NCBI GenBank assembly: GCA_944391755.1
Contig: CALXUT010000040.1
Coordinates: forward strand, 1-46,033
DNA: 46,033 bases
Direction: 5' to 3'
Source: an uncultured Clostridia bacterium
Lineage (GTDB): Bacteria; Bacillota; Clostridia; TANB77; CAG-508
The notes under the pieces are model-generated. The model searched no databases, was not told the origin of the DNA, and saw only the letters and a program-made list of their open reading frames with translations. Of the stretch, positions 15,532 through 25,371 are shown one piece after another. The translations under genes and the position numbers were made by a program. How positions within the stretch are numbered: the first letter of the stretch is position 1; each line of letters begins with the position of its first letter.

Positions 15532-18147
15532 ATGAAATCTATTTTAAATAAATTCACAATAAGAAGTTTGAAATTAAACAAAAAACGAACAATTGTTACC
15601 ATCATTGGAATTATACTTTCAACTGCTCTTATTTGTGCAGTTGCAGGAGTATTTTCAAGTTTTCAACAAACATTAGTGCAACATGCCATTGAATCTGATG
15701 GAGATTATCATGCAACCTTTTTTGATGTACCAAAAGAAGAGCAAAAATATATCACAGAAAATCGCAATGTAAAAAGTTATTTTATAACACAAGGAGTAGG
15801 CTATGCTGAACTAAAGGAAAGTAAAAATGATTACAAACCATATATGTATTTACAAGAATTTGATAAAACCGCATTAACCAGTTATGGACTAAAATTAATC
15901 GATGGAAGGTTGCCAGAAAACAGCAATGAAATCATCATTTCAGAACATATAGAAAATGATGGAGGCGTAAAATACAATATTGGAGATAAGATAACATTAG
16001 CTATAGGAAAAAGGATGGCAGATGGTTATGAATTAAATCAAAATAATCCTTATAATAATCCAGAAGATGCTGATGATGAAAATTATATGGAAGAACATTT
16101 AGAAACTATGTTTACAAAAGAATATACAGTAGTTGGAATCATAGAAAGACCTAATATGGAAATAGAAGATTATAGTGCTCCAGGATATACGATGATCACT
16201 TTATTAGATGAAATAAGAGAAAATGCCAATATTTCTGTAAAATATACAAATATTAAAGATACTTATAAATTAACAGAAGAAATCAGTCATCAAGAAGCTT
16301 ATTTAAATGGAGAAACAGATGATTATATAAGTGCTCATGTAAATAGTGAATTATTAAGATGGTCTGGAGTAACAAGATCTGATGAAACATTACAAGTATT
16401 GTATGGCTTAGCTGGAGTCGTAATCGCGATTATTATTTTATCAAGCGTATTTGTTATCAGAAATAGTTTTGCTATTTCCATAACAGAAAAAATGAAACAA
16501 TATGGAATGCTAGCAAGTATTGGGGCAACTAAAAAACAGATAAAGAAAAATGTATTATTTGAAGGATTTATTTTAGGAATTATAGGCATTCCAATAGGTA
16601 TCCTTTGTGGTGTTTTAGCAACATTTATATTGATAAATGTAACCACATTATTAATAGGGGAAAGTATATTTTCAAGTGAAATCCATTTTGCATTTTCTAT
16701 GCCAATACAAGCTATACTATTAAGCATCATTTTAGGATTTGTAACAATTTATTTTTCTTGTATTTTTTCTGCAAGAAAAGCAAGTAAAATATCACCAATA
16801 GATGCTATCAGAAGTAATGAAGATATAAAAATAAAATCAAAAAAGATAAAATCTCCAAAAATCATTAAAAAACTTTTTGGAATTGGTGGAGAGATTGCCT
16901 ACAAGAACTTAAAAAGAAATAAGAAAAAATATAGAACAACTGTTATTTCGTTAGTGGTAAGTATTACGGTATTTATTTCACTATCTACATTTATTGGATA
17001 TATGTTTGGAATGACAGGTATCTATTATCAAGAACAAGATTATAATGTAAGTTTAAACATCAGATATACAGCTGAAGAAGCTAAAAATGAAGAAATGTAT
17101 GATTATTATAAAAGGATTGTAAAAGAAAATAATATTCAGAATTACAGTATTGAAAGATTAAACATATTAAATTCTAATATAAATGAAAAATATACAGAGG
17201 ACTATAAACAATATCGAATTGATAATGGGATAGATGAAGAGGTTGATGAAACGATTACACTTACTTCAGTTGGAGAAAATGCATATCAAGAGTTTATTAA
17301 GAAAATTGGTGGAAATTATGAAGATTATAAAGATAAAATAATCCTTGTCAATAATGGTTTCGTCACTAGGTATGACCGAGAAAAAGATACTTATAAGAGA
17401 ATAGACACATTAAATGCAAAAGTACATGATACAATAACTTTTTCTGTTCCAGATACAGATAAAACATTTACATTAGAAATAGCAAAAATTACAGAAGAAA
17501 TTCCTTTTGGTTTGAATTCGTCGTATCCAGAACTAGGAATATTTATTATTAGTGATGAATTGATGGAGAAAATTGGAAATTATAGAACAAGTAATGTAAA
17601 AATCAATTCAGAAGATCCTTATGAATTATGTAATAAAATACAAGAAGAGTATGACGCTATTCAAAATCCAGAATATAAATTAAATCTTACAAATTATAAA
17701 GAAGAAGCGGATGAAAATAATCGAATTGTACTATTAATTTCTATTTTTCTTTATGGATTTATAGCCGTAATTACATTAATTGGTGTAACCAATATCTTTA
17801 ATACCATCACAACTAATATGAATTTAAGAAGTAAAGAATTTGCTATGCTAAAATCCATCGGTATGACAAAAAAAGAGTTTAATAAGATGATAAATTTAGA
17901 GAGTATTTTCTATGGAATAAAATCCTTAATTATAGGTTCGGTTTTAGGAATTGGATTATCATATTTAATTTATAGAATAGGTGTTGGTTCAGAAGCAACA
18001 AGCTCTATTCAGTTTATATTCCCAATAAAACCTATATTCATTTCTATCGTATTTATTATGATAATTGTTGGCATTATTATGAGATATTCTTTAAGTAAAA
18101 TTAATAAACAAAATATTATTGAGACAATTAGAAATGATAATATATAA
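15532..18147 (+). CDS. FtsX-like ABC permease, two-module type
   Basis: An 871-residue permease. An N-terminal helix (about 18-42) is followed by an outward domain of about 220 residues, three helices (about 285-425), then a second module beginning with a helix near 475-500, another outward domain of about 230 residues, and three terminal helices (about 735-860). Both modules carry FtsX-like A-x-L-x-S-I-G-x-T/M-x-K motifs (M-L-A-S-I-G-A-T-K-K and M-L-K-S-I-G-M-T-K-K). Export of peptides or lipoproteins, or resistance to envelope-active agents, is typical. The ATG at 15532 has TAGGAGGTG. Partner ATPase is immediately upstream. Confidence 0.9.
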   Translation: MKSILNKFTIRSLKLNKKRTIVTIIGIILSTALICAVAGVFSSFQQTLVQHAIESDGDYHATFFDVPKEEQKYITENRNVKSYFITQGVGYAELKESKNDYKPYMYLQEFDKTALTSYGLKLIDGRLPENSNEIIISEHIENDGGVKYNIGDKITLAIGKRMADGYELNQNNPYNNPEDADDENYMEEHLETMFTKEYTVVGIIERPNMEIEDYSAPGYTMITLLDEIRENANISVKYTNIKDTYKLTEEISHQEAYLNGETDDYISAHVNSELLRWSGVTRSDETLQVLYGLAGVVIAIIILSSVFVIRNSFAISITEKMKQYGMLASIGATKKQIKKNVLFEGFILGIIGIPIGILCGVLATFILINVTTLLIGESIFSSEIHFAFSMPIQAILLSIILGFVTIYFSCIFSARKASKISPIDAIRSNEDIKIKSKKIKSPKIIKKLFGIGGEIAYKNLKRNKKKYRTTVISLVVSITVFISLSTFIGYMFGMTGIYYQEQDYNVSLNIRYTAEEAKNEEMYDYYKRIVKENNIQNYSIERLNILNSNINEKYTEDYKQYRIDNGIDEEVDETITLTSVGENAYQEFIKKIGGNYEDYKDKIILVNNGFVTRYDREKDTYKRIDTLNAKVHDTITFSVPDTDKTFTLEIAKITEEIPFGLNSSYPELGIFIISDELMEKIGNYRTSNVKINSEDPYELCNKIQEEYDAIQNPEYKLNLTNYKEEADENNRIVLLISIFLYGFIAVITLIGVTNIFNTITTNMNLRSKEFAMLKSIGMTKKEFNKMINLESIFYGIKSLIIGSVLGIGLSYLIYRIGVGSEATSSIQFIFPIKPIFISIVFIMIIVGIIMRYSLSKINKQNIIETIRNDNI

Positions 18148-18192
18148 TGCAATCAAGAAGAATAGGCATTTCTCATTATATTTTGTTAATCA

Positions 18193-18282
18193 AAAAAATG
18201 ATATAATTCATATTTCTTGTCAAAAACATACCCCGGTCTTCCTATGGGTCTTTGACTACGAAATATGAATATATCATTTTTT
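18193..18282. repeat. Long imperfect hairpin between the permease and regulator genes
   Basis: Arms of 32 bases (18193-18224 and 18251-18282) match except for one bulged base and a small mismatch near the inner end. The 26-base tip contains ACCC/GGGT that can pair further. The outer end is A6/T6, so it could terminate transcription from either side. GC content of the tip is above the flanks. The 211-base gap holds nothing else except the regulator promoter (TATAAT at 18329-18334). Confidence 0.75.
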
Positions 18283-18358
18283 AAGAAAAACTTAATAAAT
18301 TCTCTATTTTTTCTTAATAAAAATCTGTTATAATATAAATAGCAAAGGGGAGATAAGA

Positions 18359-19051
18359 ATGTACAATATTTTAGTAGTAGATGATGATAAAGAAATCGTA
18401 AAAGCAATCGAAATTTATTTGGGTAGAGAAAATTACAAAATCTTTAAAGCTTATGATGGAGATGAAGCATTAAAGCAAATAAAAGAAAATGATATACATT
18501 TAGTCATTTTAGATATCATGATGCCAAACAAAGATGGGATAGAAACATTAGAAGAAATCAGAAAAGATAAAAAAATTCCTGTCATCATGTTATCTGCAAA
18601 ATCAGAAGATGTTGATAAAATTAATGGATTAAATGTAGGAGCAGATGATTATGTAACAAAACCTTTTAATCCAGTTGAATTAATTGCAAGAGTAAATGCA
18701 TTAATTAGAAGATATACACAATTCGGAGCAATTGAGGAAAATAAGAAAGATATTATCAAAAATGGTGAACTTATTATAGATGATGAACTAAAAAAAGTAT
18801 CTGTTGATGGTAAAGAAATCAAATTAACACCAACAGAATATAACATTTTAAAATTCTTAACAGAAAACAAAGGAAAAGTTTTTTCGATTGAAGAAATTTA
18901 TACACATGTATGGGATGATGAATGTTATGCAGCAGAAAATGTAATCGCAGTACATATAAGACACATAAGAGAAAAAATTGAAATAAATCCAAAAGAACCA
19001 AAATATTTAAAAGTAATATGGGGAGTAGGATATAAAGTAGAAGCTTTATAA
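18359..19051 (+). CDS. OmpR-family response regulator, VanR-like
   Basis: A 230-residue regulator. The receiver has D8-D9-D10, phosphoacceptor D52 in V-I-L-D-I-M-M-P, and the T-K-P-F lysine. The winged-helix domain (about 130-230) ends W-G-V-G-Y-K-V-E. It has its own TATAAT box and GGGGAGATAAG RBS. The kinase gene starts 19 bases later. Position behind the ABC exporter suggests it controls that operon, possibly through the 11-base direct repeat at 14784. Confidence 0.93.
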   Translation: MYNILVVDDDKEIVKAIEIYLGRENYKIFKAYDGDEALKQIKENDIHLVILDIMMPNKDGIETLEEIRKDKKIPVIMLSAKSEDVDKINGLNVGADDYVTKPFNPVELIARVNALIRRYTQFGAIEENKKDIIKNGELIIDDELKKVSVDGKEIKLTPTEYNILKFLTENKGKVFSIEEIYTHVWDDECYAAENVIAVHIRHIREKIEINPKEPKYLKVIWGVGYKVEAL

Positions 19052-19070
19052 TCCTAGAATAGGAGGATGT

Positions 19071-21185
19071 ATGAGAGAAAGTAGAAGTTTAAGAATTTTA
19101 TGTTATATATTATTGCCAATTATGATAGCCATTTTAATCATATCATCATTTTATATGGCATTAAAAGAAACCAATCGTTTTAATGAAGAAGATTATTATG
19201 CATCAGTAGATTTTACTTATTCCTATATGAGTGCAACAAACAATATTTTAAAAAGATTAATTTATTATAATGGAAATCCTACCATTACAGATGGTGACAT
19301 AAAAATCATTTACCAAGACAATAGTGATTCATACGGATATTATTTTAATGCACAAGAAAGGTATTATTTAGCAATATACGAAAATAAAGCCATGACAAAT
19401 GTTGAATTATCTTCACAAACAAATACCATTGAAGCTATAAAAACATTTATCAACCAAAATGAACAAGCAAAAAAAGTAACCATCATTGATGGTAAAATTC
19501 AATCTGATTCAGAGGTTATACAAGATTTTGGAGCAGAGTATTTTAATGGAGAATTATCTTATTATACTGTTAATGAAGAGCAAGAAAGTACTTTAACACA
19601 AAACTTTACAACTAATCCAAATTCATTTGAAGTATATAGCTCTTTTGTTGAAAAATTTGAAGAACACTCACAAGAAGCTGTTATAGGAAGTTTAATGAAC
19701 CAATTTTCATTTTTAGATAATTCTGTATATGTCATATTGCCAATCAGTTCTATAGGTATTGTCTTAATATTAATCTATTTAATCATATCAATAGGACATA
19801 AAAAAGGAAATAACGGAATTTCTTTAAATGATTTTGACAAAATACCATTAGAAATTATTGTTTTTGTCGCAATATGTATAGGTTGTATTCCATTTATTGG
19901 ACTTATGGAAGTCAATGATGCCAATGCGATAATTAGCTTGATTGTAACAGCATATCTCTTAATATATGTACTTTCTGCAATTACATTACATACATTTGTT
20001 AAAAGAATAAAAGCGAAAACATTATTAAAAACAACTATATTTGGTATGATTGCCCTATTTATTGATAAAATTCTCATAAAAATTGTTAATCAATTTAAAA
20101 AGATAAAAACGACATTAAGTTATTCAACAAATATCACATACAAAGTTTTTATATATTTTGCATTATATATAATTGCTGGATTAAGCATCTTTATCCTATT
20201 TAGGGATTCATTTTTAACTTTATTGGGAGAGTTTACATTATTTTGTTTTGCTGTTTATAAAGTGATAAAAATTGTTAAACAATACAATCAAATCGAAAAC
20301 AAATTAAAAGAAATGTATGAAGGAAATAATCAAAATCCACTTGTGGTATCTGAATTTATGCCAGCATTTCAACACACGGTAAAATACATTAATGATATTT
20401 CAAATGGATTTGAAAATGCGATACAAGATAGAATCAAAAGTGAAAGATTAAAAGCAGAATTAATTACAAATGTATCACATGATATTAAAACACCTTTAAC
20501 ATCGATTATCAATTATGTGGACTTATTAAAAGAAATCAAAATTGATGATGAAAAGGCAAAAGAATATATAGGAATATTAGACAATAAATCCCAGAGATTG
20601 AAAAAATTAACAGAAGATTTAGTAGAAGCTTCAAAAGTTTCAACAGGCAATATTTCTTTAAATTTAGAAAAAATAAATATTGTGGAACTTATCAAACAGG
20701 CATCAGGAGAATTTGAAGATAAATTTAAAAAGAGAAAATTAGAAACCATTATAAATAGCTCTGAAAGTGAAATCAATATAAAAGCAGATAGTCGATATAT
20801 GTATAGAATCATTGAAAACTTGTTTAGCAATATAGCAAAATATGCTTTAGAAAATTCAAGAGTATATGTAGATATTCGCACAACAAATGCAGAAAAGGAT
20901 GCAGGAACAAATTGGCAAATTATAAAATGGGACAAAAAAGAAGAACCTGTGCATTCATCAAAACAAGTAAAAATTGAAGTAAAAAATATATCAAAAGATA
21001 AATTAAATATATCAGCAGAAGAATTAATGCAAAGATTTGTAAGAGGTGATAAATCAAGAACAACAGAAGGTAGTGGCTTAGGAATTTCAATAGCACAAAA
21101 TCTTACAGAATTGCAAAATGGAGAATTTCATCTAAAATTAGATGGGGATCTATTTAAAGTTGAACTAATATTTGATATAATATAG
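19071..21185 (+). CDS. Sensor histidine kinase with multi-helix membrane region
   Basis: A 704-residue kinase, longer than typical VanS-like enzymes. One helix (about 10-30) precedes an outward domain of about 190 residues; then come about six helices between 223 and 405. The dimerisation helix has H470 in V-S-H-D-I-K-T-P-L-T-S. The ATPase has N-box R-I-I-E-N-L-F-S-N-I-A-K and G-box G-S-G-L-G-I-S-I-A. An unusual insert of about 25 residues (N-A-E-K-D-A-G-T-N-W and after) sits in the ATP domain. RBS AGGAGG. It pairs with the regulator just upstream; the signal is probably envelope stress. Confidence 0.9.
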   Translation: MRESRSLRILCYILLPIMIAILIISSFYMALKETNRFNEEDYYASVDFTYSYMSATNNILKRLIYYNGNPTITDGDIKIIYQDNSDSYGYYFNAQERYYLAIYENKAMTNVELSSQTNTIEAIKTFINQNEQAKKVTIIDGKIQSDSEVIQDFGAEYFNGELSYYTVNEEQESTLTQNFTTNPNSFEVYSSFVEKFEEHSQEAVIGSLMNQFSFLDNSVYVILPISSIGIVLILIYLIISIGHKKGNNGISLNDFDKIPLEIIVFVAICIGCIPFIGLMEVNDANAIISLIVTAYLLIYVLSAITLHTFVKRIKAKTLLKTTIFGMIALFIDKILIKIVNQFKKIKTTLSYSTNITYKVFIYFALYIIAGLSIFILFRDSFLTLLGEFTLFCFAVYKVIKIVKQYNQIENKLKEMYEGNNQNPLVVSEFMPAFQHTVKYINDISNGFENAIQDRIKSERLKAELITNVSHDIKTPLTSIINYVDLLKEIKIDDEKAKEYIGILDNKSQRLKKLTEDLVEASKVSTGNISLNLEKINIVELIKQASGEFEDKFKKRKLETIINSSESEINIKADSRYMYRIIENLFSNIAKYALENSRVYVDIRTTNAEKDAGTNWQIIKWDKKEEPVHSSKQVKIEVKNISKDKLNISAEELMQRFVRGDKSRTTEGSGLGISIAQNLTELQNGEFHLKLDGDLFKVELIFDII

Positions 21186-21235
21186 AAGAAATGTTTTCAA
21201 TAAGTATTTCTTCCTTAAGGAAGGTATAAGAAAAA

Positions 21236-21880
21236 ATGAAAAAAACAGTGAAAATTTTAATCATACTTGTTGTATTCGTTATAATTAGTGTTATAATAAT
21301 AAATGTTATTCTTAGAAACAAGCAAACTGTTGTATGTATTGATGCAGGACATGGTGGGAATGATGTAGGAGCCTATCTTGATAAAAGATACGAAAAAGAA
21401 GATACATTAAAGATTGCAAAACTTATAAAACAGTATCTAGAAGAACAAGATATTAAAGTAATACTAACTAGAGATTCTGATGAAGCTGTTAGTTTAGGAA
21501 AGAGATGCAAAATTGCAAATAAAAAATTAGCAGATGTATTTGTATCCATACATAGAAATAGCAGTGAAGATGCACAAGCAAATGGCATAGAAATTTGGAC
21601 AAATAGTCAAAAAGCCAATGATGATATAGAACTTGCAGAAAATATTTTAAAAGAATTAGAAAAAACAGAGATTCAGAGTAATAGAGGGATCAAAAATGGT
21701 TCCATAAAAGGTGAAAATACAAACTATTATGTTTTAAATAATACAAATATGCCAAGTTGTTTAATAGAATTAGGATTTATTTCAAATGAAGAAGATAACA
21801 AATTATTAGATGAAAATATAGAAGCTTATGCGAAAGCAATAGCAAATGGAATTTTAGAAAAATTAGAGGTAGAGGAATAA
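21236..21880 (+). CDS. N-acetylmuramoyl-L-alanine amidase (Amidase_3)
   Basis: A 214-residue zinc amidase that cleaves the bond between MurNAc and L-alanine. Residues 7-26 form an N-terminal anchor or signal. Zinc ligands are H39 in D-A-G-H-G-G, a glutamate in the Y-E-K-E-D segment (53-55) and H106 in S-I-H-R-N. The catalytic glutamate is E178 in L-I-E-L-G-F. The size and single domain resemble CwlD-type spore-cortex amidases, though others share it. RBS AAGGAAGG. Only one base separates it from the next gene. Confidence 0.9.
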   Translation: MKKTVKILIILVVFVIISVIIINVILRNKQTVVCIDAGHGGNDVGAYLDKRYEKEDTLKIAKLIKQYLEEQDIKVILTRDSDEAVSLGKRCKIANKKLADVFVSIHRNSSEDAQANGIEIWTNSQKANDDIELAENILKELEKTEIQSNRGIKNGSIKGENTNYYVLNNTNMPSCLIELGFISNEEDNKLLDENIEAYAKAIANGILEKLEVEE

Positions 21881-21881
21881 G

Positions 21882-22601
21882 ATGAGCGAAAAAAAGAAGA
21901 TGAAACTAATAAGAACAATAGTATTAATTGCCGCCATTGCTGTATTTGTAGGATTAATCGCCTACTTATTTCCAGTAATGAAGAATTTATCTACACATGA
22001 AGGACAAATTGCTTTTAAAGAAAGAGTAGATAATTCAGGTGTATTAGGCTTTTTGTCACTAATTGGATTGCAAATTGCACAAATATTTTTAGTGGTATTA
22101 CCAGGAGAACCTTTAGAGATATTAGCAGGAATGTGCTATGGTGCTGTGGGTGGAACGATATTTTTATTATTCTCATTTTTTATAACAACAACTGCACTAT
22201 TTTGGTTAGTTAGAAAATTTGGTAAAAAATTGGTATATCAAGTATTTGAAAAAGAAAAAATTGATAGAATTGAGAAAAGTAAAATATTTCAAAATCCAAA
22301 AAATTTAGAATTTATTTTTGCTATCTGTTTTGCGATAATAGGTCCACCAAAAGATTTTCTTGTTTATGTAGGGGGATTACTACCAGTAAAACCATGGAGA
22401 TTTATATGTATTGCAACTTTTTGCAGATTTCCATCCATTATTTCTTCTACAATAGTAGGACAATATTTTTCAGAAGGAAATTGGAAAATTAGTATTGTCA
22501 TATATGGAATTACTTTATTAATTACTTTTGCTATTTTAGCTTTGGTTAGAATATTTGATAAAGAAAAAATTACAGAAAAAGCTTTAAATGAATTAAAATA
22601 G
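21882..22601 (+). CDS. TVP38/TMEM64 (VTT/DedA) family membrane protein
   Basis: A 239-residue protein with about six membrane segments. The VTT domain motif appears as G-E-P-L-E-I-L-A-G (about 70) and later G-P-P-K-D-F-L-V-Y-V-G-G-L-L-P (about 155-170). Family members are implicated in lipid scrambling or undecaprenyl-phosphate recycling, but not for this branch. It is co-transcribed with the amidase and ends at a terminator. Confidence 0.88.
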   Translation: MSEKKKMKLIRTIVLIAAIAVFVGLIAYLFPVMKNLSTHEGQIAFKERVDNSGVLGFLSLIGLQIAQIFLVVLPGEPLEILAGMCYGAVGGTIFLLFSFFITTTALFWLVRKFGKKLVYQVFEKEKIDRIEKSKIFQNPKNLEFIFAICFAIIGPPKDFLVYVGGLLPVKPWRFICIATFCRFPSIISSTIVGQYFSEGNWKISIVIYGITLLITFAILALVRIFDKEKITEKALNELK

Positions 22602-22608
22602 AAATTTA

Positions 22609-22643
22609 AGAGTAGAGTACAGTATTATGTATTCTACTTTTTT
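22609..22643 (+). terminator. Terminator after the VTT gene
   Basis: AGTAGAGTACA and TGTATTCTACT pair with one G-T and are followed by six Ts. Confidence 0.8.
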
Positions 22644-22652
22644 CGATAAAAA

Positions 22653-22681
22653 TTTACAAAATAAAAAATTAATGGTATAAT
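22653..22681 (+). promoter_or_regulatory. σA promoter of the glycosyltransferase operon
   Basis: TTTACA and TATAAT separated by 17 bases, about 50 bases before the start codon. Confidence 0.75.
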
Positions 22682-22729
22682 ATATCATGCGTAATTATTT
22701 AAATAGAAAAAAGTAATAAAGAGGTAAAA

Positions 22730-23872
22730 ATGAAAATATTAATAGTAATAGATCAATATGATGGAGCAAATAATGGTACCACCATATCGGCAAGGCGATT
22801 TGTTGAAAATTTAAGAAAAAGAGGAAATGATGTACGCGTAATTAGTACAGGAAAAGAAGAAAACGGAAAATATGCCGTAGATAAAATTCATTTAATACCA
22901 GTAGTAAACTGGATAGTAACATCTCAAGGGATGGAATTTGCAAAAGCAGATGAAGAAAAATTAAAAGAAGCGATCAATTGGGCAGAAGTGGTACATTTTT
23001 ATATGCCATTTTTTCTTTCTATCAAAGGGATGAAAATTGCAAAAGAAATGAACAAACCTATGACTGCTGCTTTTCATGTTCAACCAGAGAATATAACTTA
23101 TTCTATTGGGCTTGGGAAAATTGAAAGAGTAAATGATAAAATATATACAGTTTTTAGAGATTGTTTTTTTAATGAATTCCATCATATTCACTGTCCAAGT
23201 AATTTTATAGCAAATGAATTAAAAGAACATGGATATACAGCAAAATTACATGTCATTTCAAATGGTATAGAAGATGATTGGAAATATAGAAAAACAGATA
23301 AACCAGAAAATTTGAAAGATAAAATTATTATCACGATGGTTGGAAGACTATCAGGAGAAAAAAGACAAGATGTTTTAATAGATACTGTAAAACAAAGTAA
23401 ATATGCAGATAAAATACAAATCATTTTTGCAGGAAAAGGACCTAAAAAAAGAACCTATCAAAGATTAGGCGAGCAATTAAAAAATCAACCAATATTTGAA
23501 TTTTGCGAAAAAGAAAAATTACAAAATATATTGGCATACACAGATTTATATGTCCATACTTCAGATGCAGAGATAGAAGCAATTTCTTGTATAGAAGCAA
23601 TTGCAACAGGACTTGTACCAATTATTGCGAAAAGTGATAAATCAGCAACTAGTCAATTTGCACTTGATGAAAGAAGCACATTTGAAGCAGGAAATAGTAA
23701 AGAATTAGCAGAAAAAATGGATTATTGGCTAGAAAATACTGATGAAAGAAAAAGAATGGAATTAGAATATGCTAAAAATGCAGAAAATTACAGAATAGAA
23801 AAAAGTATGGAAAAAATAGAAAAAATGTTTAAGGAAGAGATAAATGAAAGAAATAGAAGAAGTGAATTATGA
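22730..23872 (+). CDS. GT4-family glycosyltransferase
   Basis: A 380-residue cytoplasmic or membrane-associated glycosyltransferase of the GT-B fold. The N-terminal acceptor lobe has N-N-G-T-T-I-S-A-R-R-F near residue 15. The C-terminal nucleotide-sugar lobe starts at V-G-R-L-S-G-E-K-R (about 202) and contains the E-x7-E motif in D-A-E-I-E-A-I-S-C-I-E-A. Closest in layout to diacylglycerol glucosyltransferases, so a glycolipid or lipoteichoic-acid anchor is likely. The next gene overlaps its end by 29 bases and encodes an acyltransferase, which supports a lipid role. Confidence 0.88.
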   Translation: MKILIVIDQYDGANNGTTISARRFVENLRKRGNDVRVISTGKEENGKYAVDKIHLIPVVNWIVTSQGMEFAKADEEKLKEAINWAEVVHFYMPFFLSIKGMKIAKEMNKPMTAAFHVQPENITYSIGLGKIERVNDKIYTVFRDCFFNEFHHIHCPSNFIANELKEHGYTAKLHVISNGIEDDWKYRKTDKPENLKDKIIITMVGRLSGEKRQDVLIDTVKQSKYADKIQIIFAGKGPKKRTYQRLGEQLKNQPIFEFCEKEKLQNILAYTDLYVHTSDAEIEAISCIEAIATGLVPIIAKSDKSATSQFALDERSTFEAGNSKELAEKMDYWLENTDERKRMELEYAKNAENYRIEKSMEKIEKMFKEEINERNRRSEL

Positions 23873-24596
23873 TGATCTTAATTTAAAAGGTGATGAACAA
23901 GTATTTCATATGTGGGAACCTTTAAATTTTGAAATCAAAGATGATTATAAGTATATTATTGATAATAGAATATTTAATGCTTTTTCTGATTTATTAGCAA
24001 TTATAGCAACACCAATTTTATGGATAATCAATATTGTATTATTTGGGTTTGATGTGCAAGATGTTGATAATTTAAGAAAAGTATCTGGTGGAAAAGTTAC
24101 CATCTCTAATCATATTCATCCAATGGATTGTACAATGAATGGATTAATAAACTTTCCAGAAAGAACTTATTTTCCAACACTTGCAACCAATTTTAAAATA
24201 CCATTTATTAGACATTTAATTAGAATATTATATGCTATACCTATACCAAAAAAAGTAACACAAAAGGAAAAGTTTTTTGAAGAAATCAAAAAAGCATTAT
24301 TAGATGGAAAAACAGTTCATATGTATCCTGAAGCAGCATTATGGCCTTATTATGAGAAAATAAGACCATTTAAAAAAGGTGCTTTTAAAATGGCAGTAGA
24401 TGCTAAGTGCCCAATTGTACCGATTTTATATGAGTTTAAAGAGCCAGAAGGAATCTTTGCATTATATAAAAGGAAAAAATGCATTCATGCTAGAGTACTA
24501 GAACCAGTTTATCCAAATTTGGATTTAAATGATAATGAAATGATAGAAGATTTACAAAATAGAGTATTGGAAGAGTATCATAAATATTGTAACTAA
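23844..24596 (+). CDS. PlsC-type lysophospholipid acyltransferase
   Basis: A 250-residue acyltransferase. The H-x4-D motif is H90-I-H-P-M-D95 and the third block is P-E-A-A-L-W at 161. A hydrophobic helix at about 48-68 would tie it to the membrane. It probably acylates a glycerolipid. The ATG at 23844 has AAGGAAGAG and lies inside the end of the glycosyltransferase gene, indicating translational coupling. Confidence 0.88.
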   Translation: MKEIEEVNYDDLNLKGDEQVFHMWEPLNFEIKDDYKYIIDNRIFNAFSDLLAIIATPILWIINIVLFGFDVQDVDNLRKVSGGKVTISNHIHPMDCTMNGLINFPERTYFPTLATNFKIPFIRHLIRILYAIPIPKKVTQKEKFFEEIKKALLDGKTVHMYPEAALWPYYEKIRPFKKGAFKMAVDAKCPIVPILYEFKEPEGIFALYKRKKCIHARVLEPVYPNLDLNDNEMIEDLQNRVLEEYHKYCN

Positions 24597-24636
24597 AAAT
24601 AAGAATGGGAATAAGATATTGAGGAGGTTTTTACAG

Positions 24637-24696
24637 ATGTTAAAAATCATAGATAATATTTTAGAAAAAGAATTATTTTATGATTTTTTAATATAA
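24637..24696 (+). CDS. Tiny reading frame (19 codons) with a strong RBS
   Basis: ATG follows GAGGAGG at a good distance and the frame encodes 19 residues with acidic and aromatic residues and no clear membrane helix. It ends just before a terminator and follows the acyltransferase by 40 bases. It may be a small peptide, a decayed gene end or chance. The rest of the gap up to 24825 contains the terminator and AT-rich sequence with nothing recognisable. Confidence 0.3.
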   Translation: MLKIIDNILEKELFYDFLI

Positions 24697-24701
24697 CAAT
24701 G

Positions 24702-24749
24702 AAAGACGAATCTTTTGTAAAATTTTTACGAAATGATTCGTCTTTTTGA
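24702..24749 (+). terminator. Terminator downstream of the acyltransferase
   Basis: AAAGACGAATC (24702-24712) and GATTCGTCTTT (24735-24745) are perfect arms. The inner bases TTTTGTAAA and TTTACGAAA extend the stem, and Ts follow. Confidence 0.85.
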
Positions 24750-24824
24750 TTGAAAAATTTTTATAAAATTATTGAAAAATAATCAATTATATGATAACAT
24801 AATTATGTTAAATTCATAACAACT

Positions 24825-25208
24825 TTGTATTACATAATTTATTTTAAATTCAACTTATTTGAATTCCAAAAAATTAGAATCTTAAATTCTAAAAAACAAC
24901 AAAAATGGATAAAAGAAATAACATTATATATTTTATCAGATGTATTACATCCAGATGAAAGAGAAGAAATATTAAATATAATAGAAAATAAGGAGGAAAA
25001 CGATATGGATGAATGGGTATAACGAGTAAGAAGAAATAATGAAAAAAATGAACAAAAATTAATAAAAACTGGAAAGCATCAAACTTTAAAAAACTTTATA
25101 AAAAACATGTTATTAAACAATGAAGACGAGGCAAAAATATTACAATATACAAATTTAAGTCAAAAAGAATATCAGAAAATAAAAAAAGAATTAAAAGTAG
25201 AAAGCTAA
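24825..25208 (+). pseudogene. Remnant with an internal stop, nuclease/transposase-like C-terminus
   Basis: The frame runs to a TAA at 25020, then continues open to 25208. The joined product reads ...L-S-D-V-L-H-P-D-E-R-E-E-I, D-M-D-E-W-V-(stop)-R-V-R-R-N-N-E-K-N and L-S-Q-K-E-Y-Q-K-I-K-K-E-L. This resembles the C-terminal part of Rpn/PD-(D/E)XK transposase-like proteins, where such charged helical tails are common. There is no convincing start; the N-terminal nuclease domain is missing. A single GAA or CAA to TAA change explains the stop. The homology is from memory and is uncertain. Confidence 0.5.
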
Positions 25209-25234
25209 CTATTTATTACCATTTCGCAGTATAA

Positions 25235-25263
25235 TTGACTTTTCGCTTAAAAACTGATATAAT
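25235..25263 (+). promoter_or_regulatory. σA promoter of the orphan coiled-coil gene
   Basis: TTGACT and TATAAT with exactly 17 bases between them, about 110 bases before the start codon. Confidence 0.75.
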
Positions 25264-25371
25264 ATACACGCATTTAATGTTTTTGGTGTTTGTTAATAAT
25301 TTAACTTACACAAAAAGGTTATATTGCATAATAAAAGACACAAAAACTTAGACATCAGAAAGGAGAAAATT

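Noticed and set aside
18181..18300. Protein-coding gene in the gap before the VanR-like regulator
   Set aside because: The only frame is on the minus strand through the hairpin arms, without an RBS; the hairpin explains the sequence better.
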